Of a DNA stretch of 64,000 nucleotides, positions 45,160 to 56,013 are shown one piece after another (position 1 is the first letter of the stretch; each line of letters opens with the position of its first letter). This DNA comes from Stagonosporopsis chrysanthemi. Its lineage: Eukaryota > Ascomycota > Dothideomycetes > Pleosporales > Didymellaceae. The DNA is taken from assembly GCA_022560025.1 (NCBI GenBank), contig JAFISE010000080.1:1-64000 (forward strand), read 5' to 3'. Position numbers and translations under genes: made by a program. Below the pieces are notes generated by a model, which made no database searches, had not been told where the DNA came from, and saw nothing but the letters and a program-made list of their open reading frames with translations.

Positions 45160-46117
45160 AGTGAATGTAAATTGATCCTTAGAAGCAAAAGGCTTGAGTT
45201 TCTGAGGTCGTACATAAGCATATTTCTATGGTTTTTAACCGAGTGGCAGGGTACTTCCTCAGATTCGAACACAATGGATGTTCGGCTGCGGACATAAGTA
45301 CGTGTACTATTATGGTTAGCGTCGATTCGAGTCTAAAGCTGCAATTGGGTGCTCGGATTTTAGCGGATGTGCGACGGTCCCCGAAGAAAAGCAGGGTCTT
45401 TTCACAGCCCCATCGTCGTTCTCTTCTCTCGCTAAAAGAACGCAATCTGCATCAACGTCTATTTTCAGTGCACGACCCCACGTCAGCATCATCTACCAAC
45501 ATACGTCCGCCCTGCGCTCTCCTTGGCTCTCGACGTAGAGCCCTGCCGTGATTGGTTGTCTGTAATCCACGCTCTTTCATATCTCCACTAATTGAACCAC
45601 GATTGTGTTCACGTTGGCTAAATGAGAATGTCACCTCCAACCGAACTGCCTGGAAGAGCCATATCCGTGTCGATCGAGTAAGACTTTTCAAACTCAAACG
45701 TACCAGCTATGCAGATGCGACTCACTACCCGAGTCGATCATCTCTCGGATTCCGTGCCCTCCTATATGAAGCATGATATATGCTGGTGACTGGCTGATTA
45801 GGATGATTGACTTCGCTTATTGTGGGGCCGCATCCAAGCATCAGTTCGAATAGCTGACTGATCTGGATGATAGACTTCACTCATTGTGGAGCAGCTTTCA
45901 AGCATCAGTTCCAGGCGGGCGGCACATTTTGTTCGGTCACCGTAGGGACCTGAAACTACGCTCCACACAGCTGAGCATGTGATAGATGCCCACCACGTTT
46001 GAGTCTACCTAAAAGAAAGCCTGCGATACATATACGTTGAGAAGTTGAGAGCAAGAAGTCTTAATTTTACAATTTTCAAGTTCGAATTCAGTATCTCTTC
46101 GTTCTTCCAATTTTAAA
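45160..46117. other. Divergent promoter region, receptor / P450, with tandem repeat
   Basis: 958 bp between two divergent genes. It contains the two-copy tandem repeat listed separately. The proximal part upstream of the P450 is AT-rich. Confidence 0.45.
45787..45916 (+). repeat. Two-copy tandem repeat, about 65 bp per unit
   Basis: Unit 1 (45787-45854) and unit 2 (45855-45916) share TGACTG, GGATGAT, GACTTC, CATTGTGG/TATTGTGG and CAAGCATCAGTTC in the same order. They differ mostly by transitions and a small indel. The array lies about 200-330 bp upstream of the P450 start. Confidence 0.7.
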
Positions 46118-47804
46118 ATGCTCGTGCTTTACACTCTGCAGTATCCACTGTTAGCAGTAATGCTTGCTGGGATACCTTTGGCTGCATGTAGCCTGGCAAA
46201 GGTCATCTATGAGCGCAGGAACAACAAGACCGGGTTGCAGGTATGCATGAATGACACACATCTACCGTCACTCTCAGCTTATTTCAACTAGGTGCAAATC
46301 TACAGTTTCCTATCATTTCCCCTGCTATGGATTCAGCGGCGCATAAACGCTTGGATGTTTCTCATCAAAGGTCCCAGTATTATCCAGGCTGGCTATGATA
46401 AAGCGAATGGTGCGGCGTACGAAGTGCTTACTCCGGAATCACGCTATGTTTTTGTGTCATCCAAGGAGCACATCAAAGAACTCGACTCGTTGTCTGACTC
46501 GACTGCCTCGCTTCAGGCCGCGGCGAAACAAATGCTTCAGCCTCGCTATACCATGTCCAACTTCAATTGGTTCGATAAGCGCGGTGTGGATGGAACGCCA
46601 TTGATCAAAACGTTGCGAACGCTGCTCACAAATAACATACCACAAATTCTTCCCAGTATCAGGGTCGCGGTAGCATCGAAGATCGATGCAGCGGTCGAAA
46701 ATATGGCCATGACCCAAGGAGCGAAACGTTTACCACTCTACTCTACAGTCATCAATTGTGTCAGCTACTCAAACGCGTTGGCCTTCTTTGGTGAAGACCT
46801 TGCACGCGATACCGAGTTCATGAAAGCTGCTATGGCGTTCATCGAGAGCACACTACTGGTCGCCGAAATTTTGCGCCTGTTACCAGTATGGATGCATCCG
46901 TAGGTTGTTCCGTTTCATAATGCACATAACATAGCTGACAAAAGGATACAGCACTGTTGGGAAATGGCTCGGCGGTGTTTCTAAGTCCCATCAAGTTCTC
47001 CACAGCCGCCTCATGCCTATCACAGAGCAACGCATCGAGGAACGCATCCGTAAAGCGCAAGGTCAACCCGTTGCCGTGCACAAAGACTGCATCCAATGGG
47101 TTATGGAATCCTCACCACGATCCAATCCATGGACAGCAGAGCGCATCGTTCATGAATTGATGGCGTTGTGGTTCGGCTCTGTTCACATTGTTACCACAAA
47201 CCTTTGCTTCGCCATTCACGACTTGTGTCTTCATCCTGAGTACATCTCTGCTTTGCGCACAGAGCTCGAAAGTGGAGGGTGGCAGGAATTCGAGCGAACG
47301 GGCAAAGGCCTACCCTTACTGGATAGCTTTCTAAAGGAGTCTGGCCGCACAACGCCTACAGAATCAATGAGCTCAAGGCGAATGGCACTCCAGCCATTCA
47401 AGCTGAGCGATGGCACGCATCTCAATGCGGGAGATTGGCTGTGCACCCCGCTGCGTGCCATGTCAAGAGATGAACAATTGTATGAGCGTGCCACCGAGTT
47501 TCACGGGTTCCGACATGTCGAGCCTGAAGTGCTGGAGAAGCTTGAGCGAGGATATGAGCATTTTGGTGAAGCGAGCTCATTCACAGAAACAAAGGATTCG
47601 CAGATGTGGGGCACTGGACGAATGGCATGTCCCGGCCGCTTTTACGCTAGCGCAGTCATGAAGACAGTAATGGCGACGTTTGTGAGCAAATACGACATGG
47701 AGTTGGCAGACCCAGATGCGAGGCGTTGCCTTGCTTGGAGGAGCTTCATCTATCCATTGCCAACCACCAAGGTTGTCATCAGGCCTCTGAATACAGCCGC
47801 ATAA
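46118..47804 (+). CDS. Cytochrome P450 monooxygenase
   Basis: Exons are 46118-46240, 46292-46899 and 46952-47804, with introns of 51 and 52 nt (GTATGC, GTAGGT donors); 527 aa, a normal length. An N-terminal membrane anchor (about residues 3-30) places it on the ER. The K-helix ExxR is E373-S-G-R376. The heme loop reads WGTGRMACPGR with the iron ligand Cys470; the first aromatic position is Trp rather than Phe. The I-helix region (about ALWFGSVHIVTTNL) is unusual, lacking the standard AGxxT text. It resembles fungal P450s of secondary metabolism, such as the CYP family acting on terpenes or alkaloids, but no biosynthetic backbone gene is in the window. Substrate unknown. Confidence 0.93.
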
Positions 47805-48372
47805 GCTTGGAAGTCTTTGAACACTGGATGTTTGTAGAGGGAACTATTCAGGACGTCCTCTCCGACTATGAATCAACAAATTTTCGATGAAGTAATGAAT
47901 AGTATTTATGTACCTATGTCCAACTGATTGTGCTACTTTTACTACTCTTGCTTCCGACGTGGTCCCACTTGAAGGAAAGTTTTTGACTTGGCGAGCTTGT
48001 GTATAACGAAAGCGGCATGAGCTTTGTTTATACCTTAAGACACAGTCGCCAGTCCACACAACGCCGTCGTCGTCTTGGAACTCTTGCGACAAAACCTTAT
48101 GTTACCCGGTTCTGCGCTCCGATACTTGACTTTCATGAAGATCCCATACCCAACACTTGTTTGAAGCCGTCATGATGTCGAGATCTTCCGCTGACTCTAA
48201 GATATATGTTTGATGATCTTTTGTCTTTCACAAAAATGCTATCAAGCTGGCTACTGCATGTGTCATGTATATTTCGCTTCCCACGCAAAACAACCCATAT
48301 TGTTCATACATAGATACTTCTTATCATCTGCATATGGAATCATCGGGTTCCTGTGCCCTACGAGCCCTACTT
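47805..48372. other. Intergenic, convergent 3' flanks
   Basis: About 570 bp between the P450 and the DUF4267 gene. No gene is seen. Confidence 0.4.
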
Positions 48373-48762
48373 TCATGATCGAGCCGTGAGTCCAAACCAT
48401 CCAATCGCGGAGATCACCACACCACTCGAGCCTCGGAACAAAGCCTTTCCTGGTACGCCCTCTTTGAGACACATGTACGCATCGATCGCACCAAGGTAAG
48501 CACCCAAGATGAAGAGTAGCGTATCGACCTCAACGAACTTGTCCTGGAAGTAGAATGTGTAAAGTGTCATTCCAATTACGGTGGTACGGCCCATGCCAAG
48601 GGTCATGATGGATTGTGCTTCCTTCGAATCGTAGAGACGCTGAGGAAACCCCATCTCGCGGATTGCAGACTTAGGATTGAAAATAGGCCACATGCCACCG
48701 AATGTCAGGGCTGTAGCGACGAAGAGGCCGGGAATGTGGTTAAGGGAGAAGTTGTCGAACAT
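48373..48762 (-). CDS. DUF4267-type small integral membrane protein
   Basis: A single exon of 129 aa with about four hydrophobic helices. The family text is recognisable: the N-terminal FNPKSAIREMGFP, then QSIMTLGMGRTTVIGMTLYT, the acidic VEVDTLLFILGAYLGAIDAY and a C-terminal SSGVVISAIGWFG. Function unknown in the family; often found beside secondary-metabolite or stress genes. It is divergent from the MFS gene across 782 bp. Confidence 0.8.
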   Translation of the reverse strand: MFDNFSLNHIPGLFVATALTFGGMWPIFNPKSAIREMGFPQRLYDSKEAQSIMTLGMGRTTVIGMTLYTFYFQDKFVEVDTLLFILGAYLGAIDAYMCLKEGVPGKALFRGSSGVVISAIGWFGLTARS

Positions 48763-49544
48763 GATGAATATTTGGCTATCGATTGGTCGTAAGCGATCTG
48801 GACATTTGAGAACAAGGCTGTCATGGGGTGGTAAGCTTACTGATACGGGGCTAGCGACAGGGCTGGTGAAAGCGAGGCGTAATGCGGGGCAGCTGCCAGA
48901 TGTTTGCAGTGTGATCTATCAAATGTCGAGTGTTGGTAAGTGAGAAAAAGTACCGTGGGGAGAGAAGATAGATCAAAGCTCAATGGGCGCTGGAGCAAGG
49001 TCAGGTGGGGTGAAGCTAAGTGCGGCGCAGTTTATGGTGCGGGCGGCGCGGGCGGCGCGGTTGACAGGGATATTCGGGTTGTGGTGGGGCGTCGTCCTGA
49101 ATTAACTCCTCCCCACCAGCGGTCGGTCTCCGAAGACATGCTCGTGCACCCTAACGTACGAACAACAATCGTGTATCAGGGACGATCAGTCAGCACCCAT
49201 GCATCATATTCATAGCGCGCATACCATTCGACATGTTCGCCCCGAGCTGCAGCGACATGCGCTCGCGCCAGTGAAAGATCATCACGACCAGGGGTCTGGT
49301 GCCGCTAAGCGAGCTTGTACCTTGCTTGTGGTGATACCTGAGAGCAGTTGGGGGCTGCGGCGCGCCTAAGTTAATTTTCCGGGTTTGCTAGAGTGTCTGT
49401 TGGTCGTTGCTGCAACATCCACGAGCTCCTTTTTCTACTGATGTCGACTCGTTCTTTGTTCCTACTCTCCGCAACCCCGTCTTCCCCCATCAAAACAACA
49501 AGAAATGCAACATTGACACAGTCCTAAACCGTGACCCTACCGTC
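48763..49544. promoter_or_regulatory. Divergent promoter, DUF4267 / MFS transporter
   Basis: 782 bp between divergent start codons, including a GC-rich stretch (GGGCGGCGCGGGCGGCGC-like, near 49040-49062). The reading frame of the transporter is open upstream of 49545 but without an ATG, so no longer start is proposed. Confidence 0.4.
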
Positions 49545-51302
49545 ATGACAGCAGAAAAGCATATCAACAGACCGCACACCAATTCTCCGATGCAGACCGA
49601 ACAAGAAGAGCCAACGCGCCTTCACGACAATGAAAAGGTGCACACAGAGCAACTCAAGACCTTCACACACTCCTGGCGCGTGTGGTGCGTGTTCATCGTC
49701 CTCTGCCTATTATCCTTCATCTCCGCCGTCGACGCCACTATCGTAACAACGTCACTACCAACCATCACCCGAGAAATTGGAGGCGCCGAGCTTTACGTTT
49801 GGATTGCAAACTCATTTGTCTTTGCTTCCACCGTCCCTCAACCTTTTTATGGCCAGATCGCAAACATCTTTGGCCGCAAGAACCCTATCTTGGTCGCAAT
49901 TTCTCTTTTTGCCCTTGGTAGCGGTCTCGCAGGCGGCGCAACGAACCCTGGGATGCTGATTGCTGCACGCACAACCCAAGGTGTAGGCAGTGCAGGGCTC
50001 TATGTTTTGAGTGACATCATCATCTGCGACATTGTTCCTCCTCGACATCGAGCCTCATATCTCAGCGCTGTGCTGTCAATGGCAGCCATCGGAACGACTA
50101 TTGGTCCTATAATTGGTGGTGCGTTGGCGCAAGTTGGATGGCGCTGGATCTTTTGGCTCAATCTCCCCATATCAGGTGTGGGTCTCATTGCTATCCTCTT
50201 TTTGCTCAATGTCAGATACGATCGCAGCCCAACATGGCTGCACGCCCTGAAAAGAGTAGATTTCATCGGCAACTTGATCTTTATTCCAAGTATGGTTGCC
50301 ATTTTCCTCGGCTTGATCATGGGAGGTGTGCAATACCCGTGGCGCTCGTGGCGCGTCATCCTTCCCATCACGCTTGGTGCTACAGGTTGGGTTGTCTTCC
50401 ACTTCCATCAAGCCAGCCGCTTCTGCAAGGAGCCCAGCACGCCTCCGCGATTATTCAAGCACCGCACTACGACTGCAGGCTTCCTGATCATCTTTCTTGG
50501 AGCCATCATTATGCAGGCTATTTCATACTTCCTCCCAGTTTACTTCCAAGCTGTCAAATCAACCTCGCCGCTCACGTCCGGAGTCAATTTTCTTCCTTTT
50601 GCTTTGGCCATTATTCCTTTCGGTGGTCTGACGGGTGCTTGCATGTCGAAGTTTGGACGTTATGTTCCGCTTCACTTCCTCGGCTTCGCTCTGTGCGCTG
50701 TCGGTACAGGCCTTCTATCTATGCTAAATGAGCACACGAGTAAGGCTGCGTGGGCTGGTTATCAAATCATTGTGTCTGGCGGCGTCGGGATAATCTTCAC
50801 CGCCACGATGCCATCTACACTAGCTCCGCTCCGGGAGACTGACATCGCCGTTGCAACCGGCACATATTCGTTCGTACGCTCGTTCGGACTTGTGTGGGGT
50901 GTCACAATGGCTTCCATCATCTTCAACAATGAGTTTGACAGGTATCTACCTAGCACCATTCCATCAGAAATTCGAGAACGCTTTGGAAACGGTGCCGCCT
51001 ATTCACTTGCTAGCGGTGATTTTATTAGCTCTTTAGAGCCATCATTGAAGAAAGATATCGTTACCACTTACGTCCATGCATTGAAGATTGTATGGTTTGT
51101 CGTCGTGGCAATCAGTTGTCTTGGCTTTCTATGTGTCTTTATAGAAAAGCACGTTGACTTGAGGACGGAGAACGAGTCCGAATTTGGACTCGTTGACAAG
51201 GCGAGGGAGAGTGATGTTGAGATCGCAGAGGGACTTGTTGAGAACACGGGACAGCAAAACGAGAAATGTATGAGGGTAACTAGCTCCGCACAAGTCGATT
51301 GA
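49545..51302 (+). CDS. MFS drug/toxin efflux transporter, DHA 14-helix type
   Basis: A single exon of 585 aa; 49545 is the first in-frame ATG. A hydrophilic N-terminus of ~44 residues is followed by about 14 membrane helices. Helix 1 reads LLSFISAVDATIVTTSLPTI, diagnostic of the multidrug H+ antiporter group. Motif A is GQIANIFGRK (103-112). Motif C in helix 5 is AAIGTTIGPIIGG, characteristic of exporters. The acidic C-terminal tail follows helix 14. Likely a plasma-membrane exporter; the substrate cannot be predicted. Confidence 0.93.
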   Translation: MTAEKHINRPHTNSPMQTEQEEPTRLHDNEKVHTEQLKTFTHSWRVWCVFIVLCLLSFISAVDATIVTTSLPTITREIGGAELYVWIANSFVFASTVPQPFYGQIANIFGRKNPILVAISLFALGSGLAGGATNPGMLIAARTTQGVGSAGLYVLSDIIICDIVPPRHRASYLSAVLSMAAIGTTIGPIIGGALAQVGWRWIFWLNLPISGVGLIAILFLLNVRYDRSPTWLHALKRVDFIGNLIFIPSMVAIFLGLIMGGVQYPWRSWRVILPITLGATGWVVFHFHQASRFCKEPSTPPRLFKHRTTTAGFLIIFLGAIIMQAISYFLPVYFQAVKSTSPLTSGVNFLPFALAIIPFGGLTGACMSKFGRYVPLHFLGFALCAVGTGLLSMLNEHTSKAAWAGYQIIVSGGVGIIFTATMPSTLAPLRETDIAVATGTYSFVRSFGLVWGVTMASIIFNNEFDRYLPSTIPSEIRERFGNGAAYSLASGDFISSLEPSLKKDIVTTYVHALKIVWFVVVAISCLGFLCVFIEKHVDLRTENESEFGLVDKARESDVEIAEGLVENTGQQNEKCMRVTSSAQVD

Positions 51303-54300
51303 GACTACAAAAACATTAGATAGTGGTGATCGGGATTTCATGTCACAGTCAGTTCGGCTGATACGATCATAGTAGATTTAAGACTACGTTGGCTGATATG
51401 GTGATTCCAGGAGGAAGAAGGAGAAGAACTGATGCTGCGGTTTACAAACCGAAGCATTGCTCTTTACATAATGACATTGGGTTTCACGATACCTACACTG
51501 CAAAAGATGAATAGACCCCAGAAAATGTGTTGAATATCGCGAGAGCAAAGGATGTCTCGGGAGAAACCAGTAACCGAACGTAAGGTACAAAGTGTTGCTG
51601 AAATGGGTACGTCCGCCCAATATCACATAGCTCTACTGTAGTTTCTATGACAGAATACCGAACACCACTAACACATTCGACCTGGTCATGGACAACTTTT
51701 CAGATACGTTTGTTCTGAAGCAAGAAGCTGATGGATCTGTGGACTGGCCGTTTGCTTTCTTGAAACGGGCCTGGACATGGTCGGTGGCCCACTGTTCGAA
51801 ATAGTGTTTTCGTCAACCAATTTGTTCGTAAGAACCCCGGAGATACCGAGAGCTTGTAAGAGATTATGATGGCAGACGTAGATGCGGGCGTAGAAAAGGC
51901 CGCTGACGCGATCAAACAAGGGTATGTGCGCCTCCTAGCAATTCTAAGTTGTTATTCAGTCTACTAATGCATGGCCAGGAGTGGCCTGAGCCCGTTAACA
52001 ATGAGATCGGTGCTGCACGAAGTACCTTACCATGAATTAGAAACTGCTGGTCAATGGTACCACCAACGCAACCTTCTCTGGGGATGCTAAAAGTATCGAG
52101 CACCTGGCAAAACTCGTCATTCAACATAAGCTCATCAATGCGCAGATGATATCAGATCTTGATGTTGAGCTTAACCTCCTGCGCGCTTTCTACGCATAGA
52201 GGTGAATTGGTCTAAGTACCCTGCAACAAGTCATAAAGGTTTCAATCCCTGATTAAAGGACAACATTCAAGCCGATATGTGCAGGCAGTCTCTCTATCAA
52301 AAGCTGCAGTAGAAAGGATCTAGAAACCTAGAGGTATTTTCCAGACGACCTAGGTACCTGTAAGGTAGAATCCTTCGGATTTTAATGTCGACCGTTATAC
52401 GCCTCAGTAAAATAAATTCTGAAGGTTGGGTGAAGAAGCAGCAGCTCAGAAGAGCTTTGCAAAAGGCAACACCTGTTCAGAGCCCTTGAGAAATACCAAA
52501 GACTATTGAAATTGTATTTCAATACTAGCCACAATGACACTTATTGCACTCGAGTCTTCAGGGGCATGTTAATGCTGTACTGCACTCAGAAGATTTCTGC
52601 ACTTTGTAGTTTACTTCATGTACTTATTTTTGTTTAATACTGAGGTTATTCTTTACAACAAAGAATATCTAGTATATATCAAAAGAAGCGTATCTAGGTG
52701 TTAGCACATACATAAAATGGCAAACAAGTGGGGGATGGATAGAGGTTCGGTACTGTTACGTGTTACACTGACCTCTACCTAATGTCACAGATATCCTGCC
52801 ATAGGTACTAATCCAGAGCTACCCCTGGTGTCCCTCAGGGCAGATCTAGCCTTGTCAAGGCCCTCGTACAGTAAATATCCCATCTGGTCTTGATATTCAT
52901 CTATGAAGTATTCGTCTCATCTCAATTCAACCCCCAAAGATTCGGCTATAGCTACCCATCGCACCTCCGTTCGGTTACCTGCGTACAGTGACCTCACACC
53001 TAACCTCTACCCACACTAAGTTAATGTTAAGTAGCTATGGGAAGGGTTGGGTTAGCTCTTCTTATAGTCGTGGTAGGGTACTAGCAGTAGTCACATTTCG
53101 CTAATATGATCCTGTCGCAAGGTAGACTGATTACCACAGCCGAATATCACGTACCTAGGTAGGTACCCCTGGCCTAAACCCACCCCAGGTCAGTGGGACC
53201 CAAAATCTACCTCTACTCACGCTAGAGCTACCCTAACCACACCCCCACCTCTGGCCCATGCGACTCTAAACCAAACCCTCTCATTTACTTAGCCCTGTTC
53301 AAGCAACCCATGTTTTCTGTAACTATCTTTGCTGCTACTTGGCGGTACCAGACTATCTTGTTCTCTGCCACCATGTATTGGGACGTTTAGCTTTCCCACA
53401 CAGAATTCTATGTACTCATGCTTAGAGATACTGTCACGGTTGAGGGCATCTCCTGCCTCACATGCAGTTTCACCTCACCTCTGGTGAGACGAGGCTGCCT
53501 CTCCTGCACTAGCGCTGTTTACAGCTACCCATGTATACATACTGTTCGTAGCTTCGCACAATACAACCTCAGTTCAATCCTCAAATCTTCCCGCACTGCT
53601 TGCACTCACCGCGACAGATACTAATGCTGCATGCTCTCATGAGAGCTGGCAATCTTTTTCGAAGGCGTATAATATCTGCCCAAGAGGTACTGAGGTACGA
53701 TGCCCTGTTTTGTTCAGATATCTCTTCAAGATATCGATGATTGTCGTACGCTACACCGGTGCTGTTGCCAAAAGCTGTTTTTCGGGTCTCATGTTTCCCG
53801 TTGTGAGACCATGAATTGGAATTTCAACTGCTTGGACTTTGGCACACGAGGTTTGGTCTCGACTGCTCTAATCTTGTAGTATGCAGTAGTGTAGAATGAA
53901 AGAAAGTGGTTTTTAAAGGTATCGTTCACAGTGGTTCTACCTGTCCGGTGAAAAGTTGTCAAAGCTCTTGAGTCCCTGTATTACGTGTAAGTCCTAGTTT
54001 ACGTACAGCCCACGAGCTGCCCGACCTGTTATCTTGTCCACGAATTCCATTGAGTGAAGGAAGTACTTGTCATCCCGAAAGAAATCCTCCCAGGAGTAAA
54101 AAGTCTTGTCTGCAGTAGCGGTGCGACCAGGATAGTATACCGCAGAATTGGCAATACGTCTAGGAATACTAAAAGTAAGAATAGCGTTCTAGGTCGGCAT
54201 GATTCCACTTGGAGGTGTGCGGGTAGTATGGAAAGTGGAGGATGTGATTGAGCTGGTAGTACTCGTACATCTGTGGTTGAATTATGATGTCTCTGACGAA

Positions 54301-54360
54301 GCATTTGCATGGGATTTTCACTGTCTTTTCAACTCGCTTGGACTGTTTCACATTGTTGGT
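51303..54360. other. 3-kb gene-free region with decayed repeat
   Basis: No open frame above about 90 codons and none with a domain. 52200-52720 is AT-rich and contains the mutated copy of the 40.7-kb repeat. 52900-53420 contains many short CCTA/ACCTC-type runs and TAGGTAGGTACC motifs. The whole region looks like old repetitive DNA. Scattered AG|GT and CTAAC-type strings occur, but no coherent exon series could be assembled. Confidence 0.5.
52543..52760 (+). repeat. Dispersed repeat, AT-shifted (possibly RIP-mutated) copy
   Basis: Partner of 40757-40963. Relative to that copy it shows mainly C-to-T and G-to-A changes, as in TTTGCAGTCCAC to TTTGTAGTTTAC. Both directions of transition occur, which is consistent with repeat-induced point mutation acting on both strands. 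Small indels are also present. Confidence 0.6.
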
Positions 54361-55583
54361 CTACATGATAGTACAGGCCATTGCCGCGACAAGTTGGCCA
54401 ACCGCTAGCCCAGTGCCAACGACGCCCAGAGTTGTGGTGCCTCGACCGTGAGTCAAGTATCTTGTTTTGGCCAGTTTGTGCTTCTGGTGGAAAGATATAC
54501 TTTGTAGACGGGTGCTGAGATTATCCGGACCCGCCCCGTGAGATCCAGATGCCAGCCGAATTTCTGACTGAAGATGTGTAACCCCTCTTTCTGACTGAAG
54601 TAGCAGAGACTCATTCTCAAGGTCCTTCATTTCCTGCTTGGTCTTCTCCTGCCACTTGACGGCTAACCCAACCGATGTGTTCTCCAAAGACTCTTGCAAA
54701 TTGCTGATACCTTTGCTACTATGCGTATCAAAGGTAGACTCAGATTTCAAAAATTTGATCAAACCAGCCAATACGACTTTTCCAGCTGCTGTTTCCTGCA
54801 AGCTACCCTCTTCATCAACAAACTCTTTCTGAAAAGCCAAGCTCAGACGTTCATCTCTTCCCAAAATGTATCCTATTATCCTTCGAGCAACTCTTCTCAC
54901 CGCTATCAAAGGCTCTATACGACCACCATGCGCCAACACACTTGCAAAAAATTTGGTCCTGAGCTCTTCATGTCTGCTCCATGCTCTCTCGATCTCGGCA
55001 GTTGGTATCAGATCCCACATTGTAGTGGCTATGACTACCCCCCTCATTGCCTCTTTCCCGCAGATGGCTTCGAGCATGAGTAACGCACGACGCGCGGATC
55101 CATTAAAGCGCTGATCTGTTATCCTGTGAAGATATATAATGCCGTTCAACTGAATTCCCCGTTTATAAGCTTCGGCTAGCCAGTAGGCGAGTTCTTCGAA
55201 AGTAGCTTCGTCGGAAACCACGGAATCGTCAAAGCCTGGTGTATCGATCATATGGACAATGCGTTCGTTGAAGCGCATGGTGTGTATTGAGACTCGAGTA
55301 GTGCCTATTCGACGTAAAAATGATCAGTGAATCTCCCCATTCGTGAAAGAGAACAACCTACATGATGAGAGTTCATTCCCTATGTGCGCGACTGAAGTCC
55401 TGGTGCATTCTGTGACGAAAGTAGACTTTCCAGCACCGGTTGTACCCAACACCACAATTATCGCATCTTCAGGCCTACACTATGTCTTAACCCTGTGACT
55501 CACTCAGGCTTCTGGACGCACCTGATTGTTCGAAACTCGTCTAAATCGTCCTTTAATGCGTTATCAGTCCAGTCTGCTGCCAT
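54361..55583 (-). CDS. AIG1-like P-loop GTPase with hydrophobic tail and CaaX box (paralogue 1)
   Basis: Exons are 55583-55522, 55474-55362 and 55304-54361, with introns of 47 and 57 nt; 372 aa. P-loop GTTGAGKST at 31-39; Thr in SCTT (~61) as a likely G2; DTPGFDD at 79-85 (G3). Where ordinary small GTPases have NKxD, this reads TTMWD (152-156). Shared family text includes GIIYLHRITD and FNGSARRALLMLEAICG. A helical C-terminal half follows. The last ~25 residues are hydrophobic (VVGTGLAVGQLVAAM) and end in CTIM, a CaaX box predicted to be farnesylated. Membrane attachment is therefore inferred. It resembles the immune-associated GIMAP/AIG1 class, but function in fungi is not established. Confidence 0.88.
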
Positions 55584-56013
55584 GGTCTGATTCATTTGAC
55601 ATTAACGATGCCCTGGGGCTTGTGGATTCAAATTTAGAACGAAGTATAAGCCATTTGTCTCTCAGGTTACGTGACACAAATCCGCGTGTGCATCTTGGGA
55701 CAGATGTTGGGCGCTGACCAGGGCATGCAGCACACTTACATGGTGGCGGATATTTGGTCGCTTACGTGCATGTGCCCAATCAATTTTCAACACGTACGTG
55801 AGGCTTTTATCGATTTTTCGTTAAGCCTGTTGCCTGCATTAACGGCTGTTGCTCAACCCATTGGCCGTGAAAAAGCCATGCACAAATCGTGATCTGTGGA
55901 TTATTGTATTGCTAGGGTGCACTAGCGTCAGCTGAGTTTCGCAGCACGCCCCAGACTTCAGCTCTTCGCATTTCTTCGACCTGCACGGACACAATACAAA
56001 TCGATCTCGAGAT
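55584..56013. promoter_or_regulatory. Divergent promoter between GTPase paralogues 1 and 2
   Basis: 430 bp between two divergent paralogous genes, so they may share control elements. No inverted repeat that would mark a common operator was seen. Confidence 0.45.

Noticed and set aside
43735..51302. Receptor, P450, DUF4267 and MFS genes as a secondary-metabolite cluster
   Set aside because: No backbone enzyme (PKS, NRPS, terpene cyclase, DMATS) is in the window; co-location alone is weak evidence.
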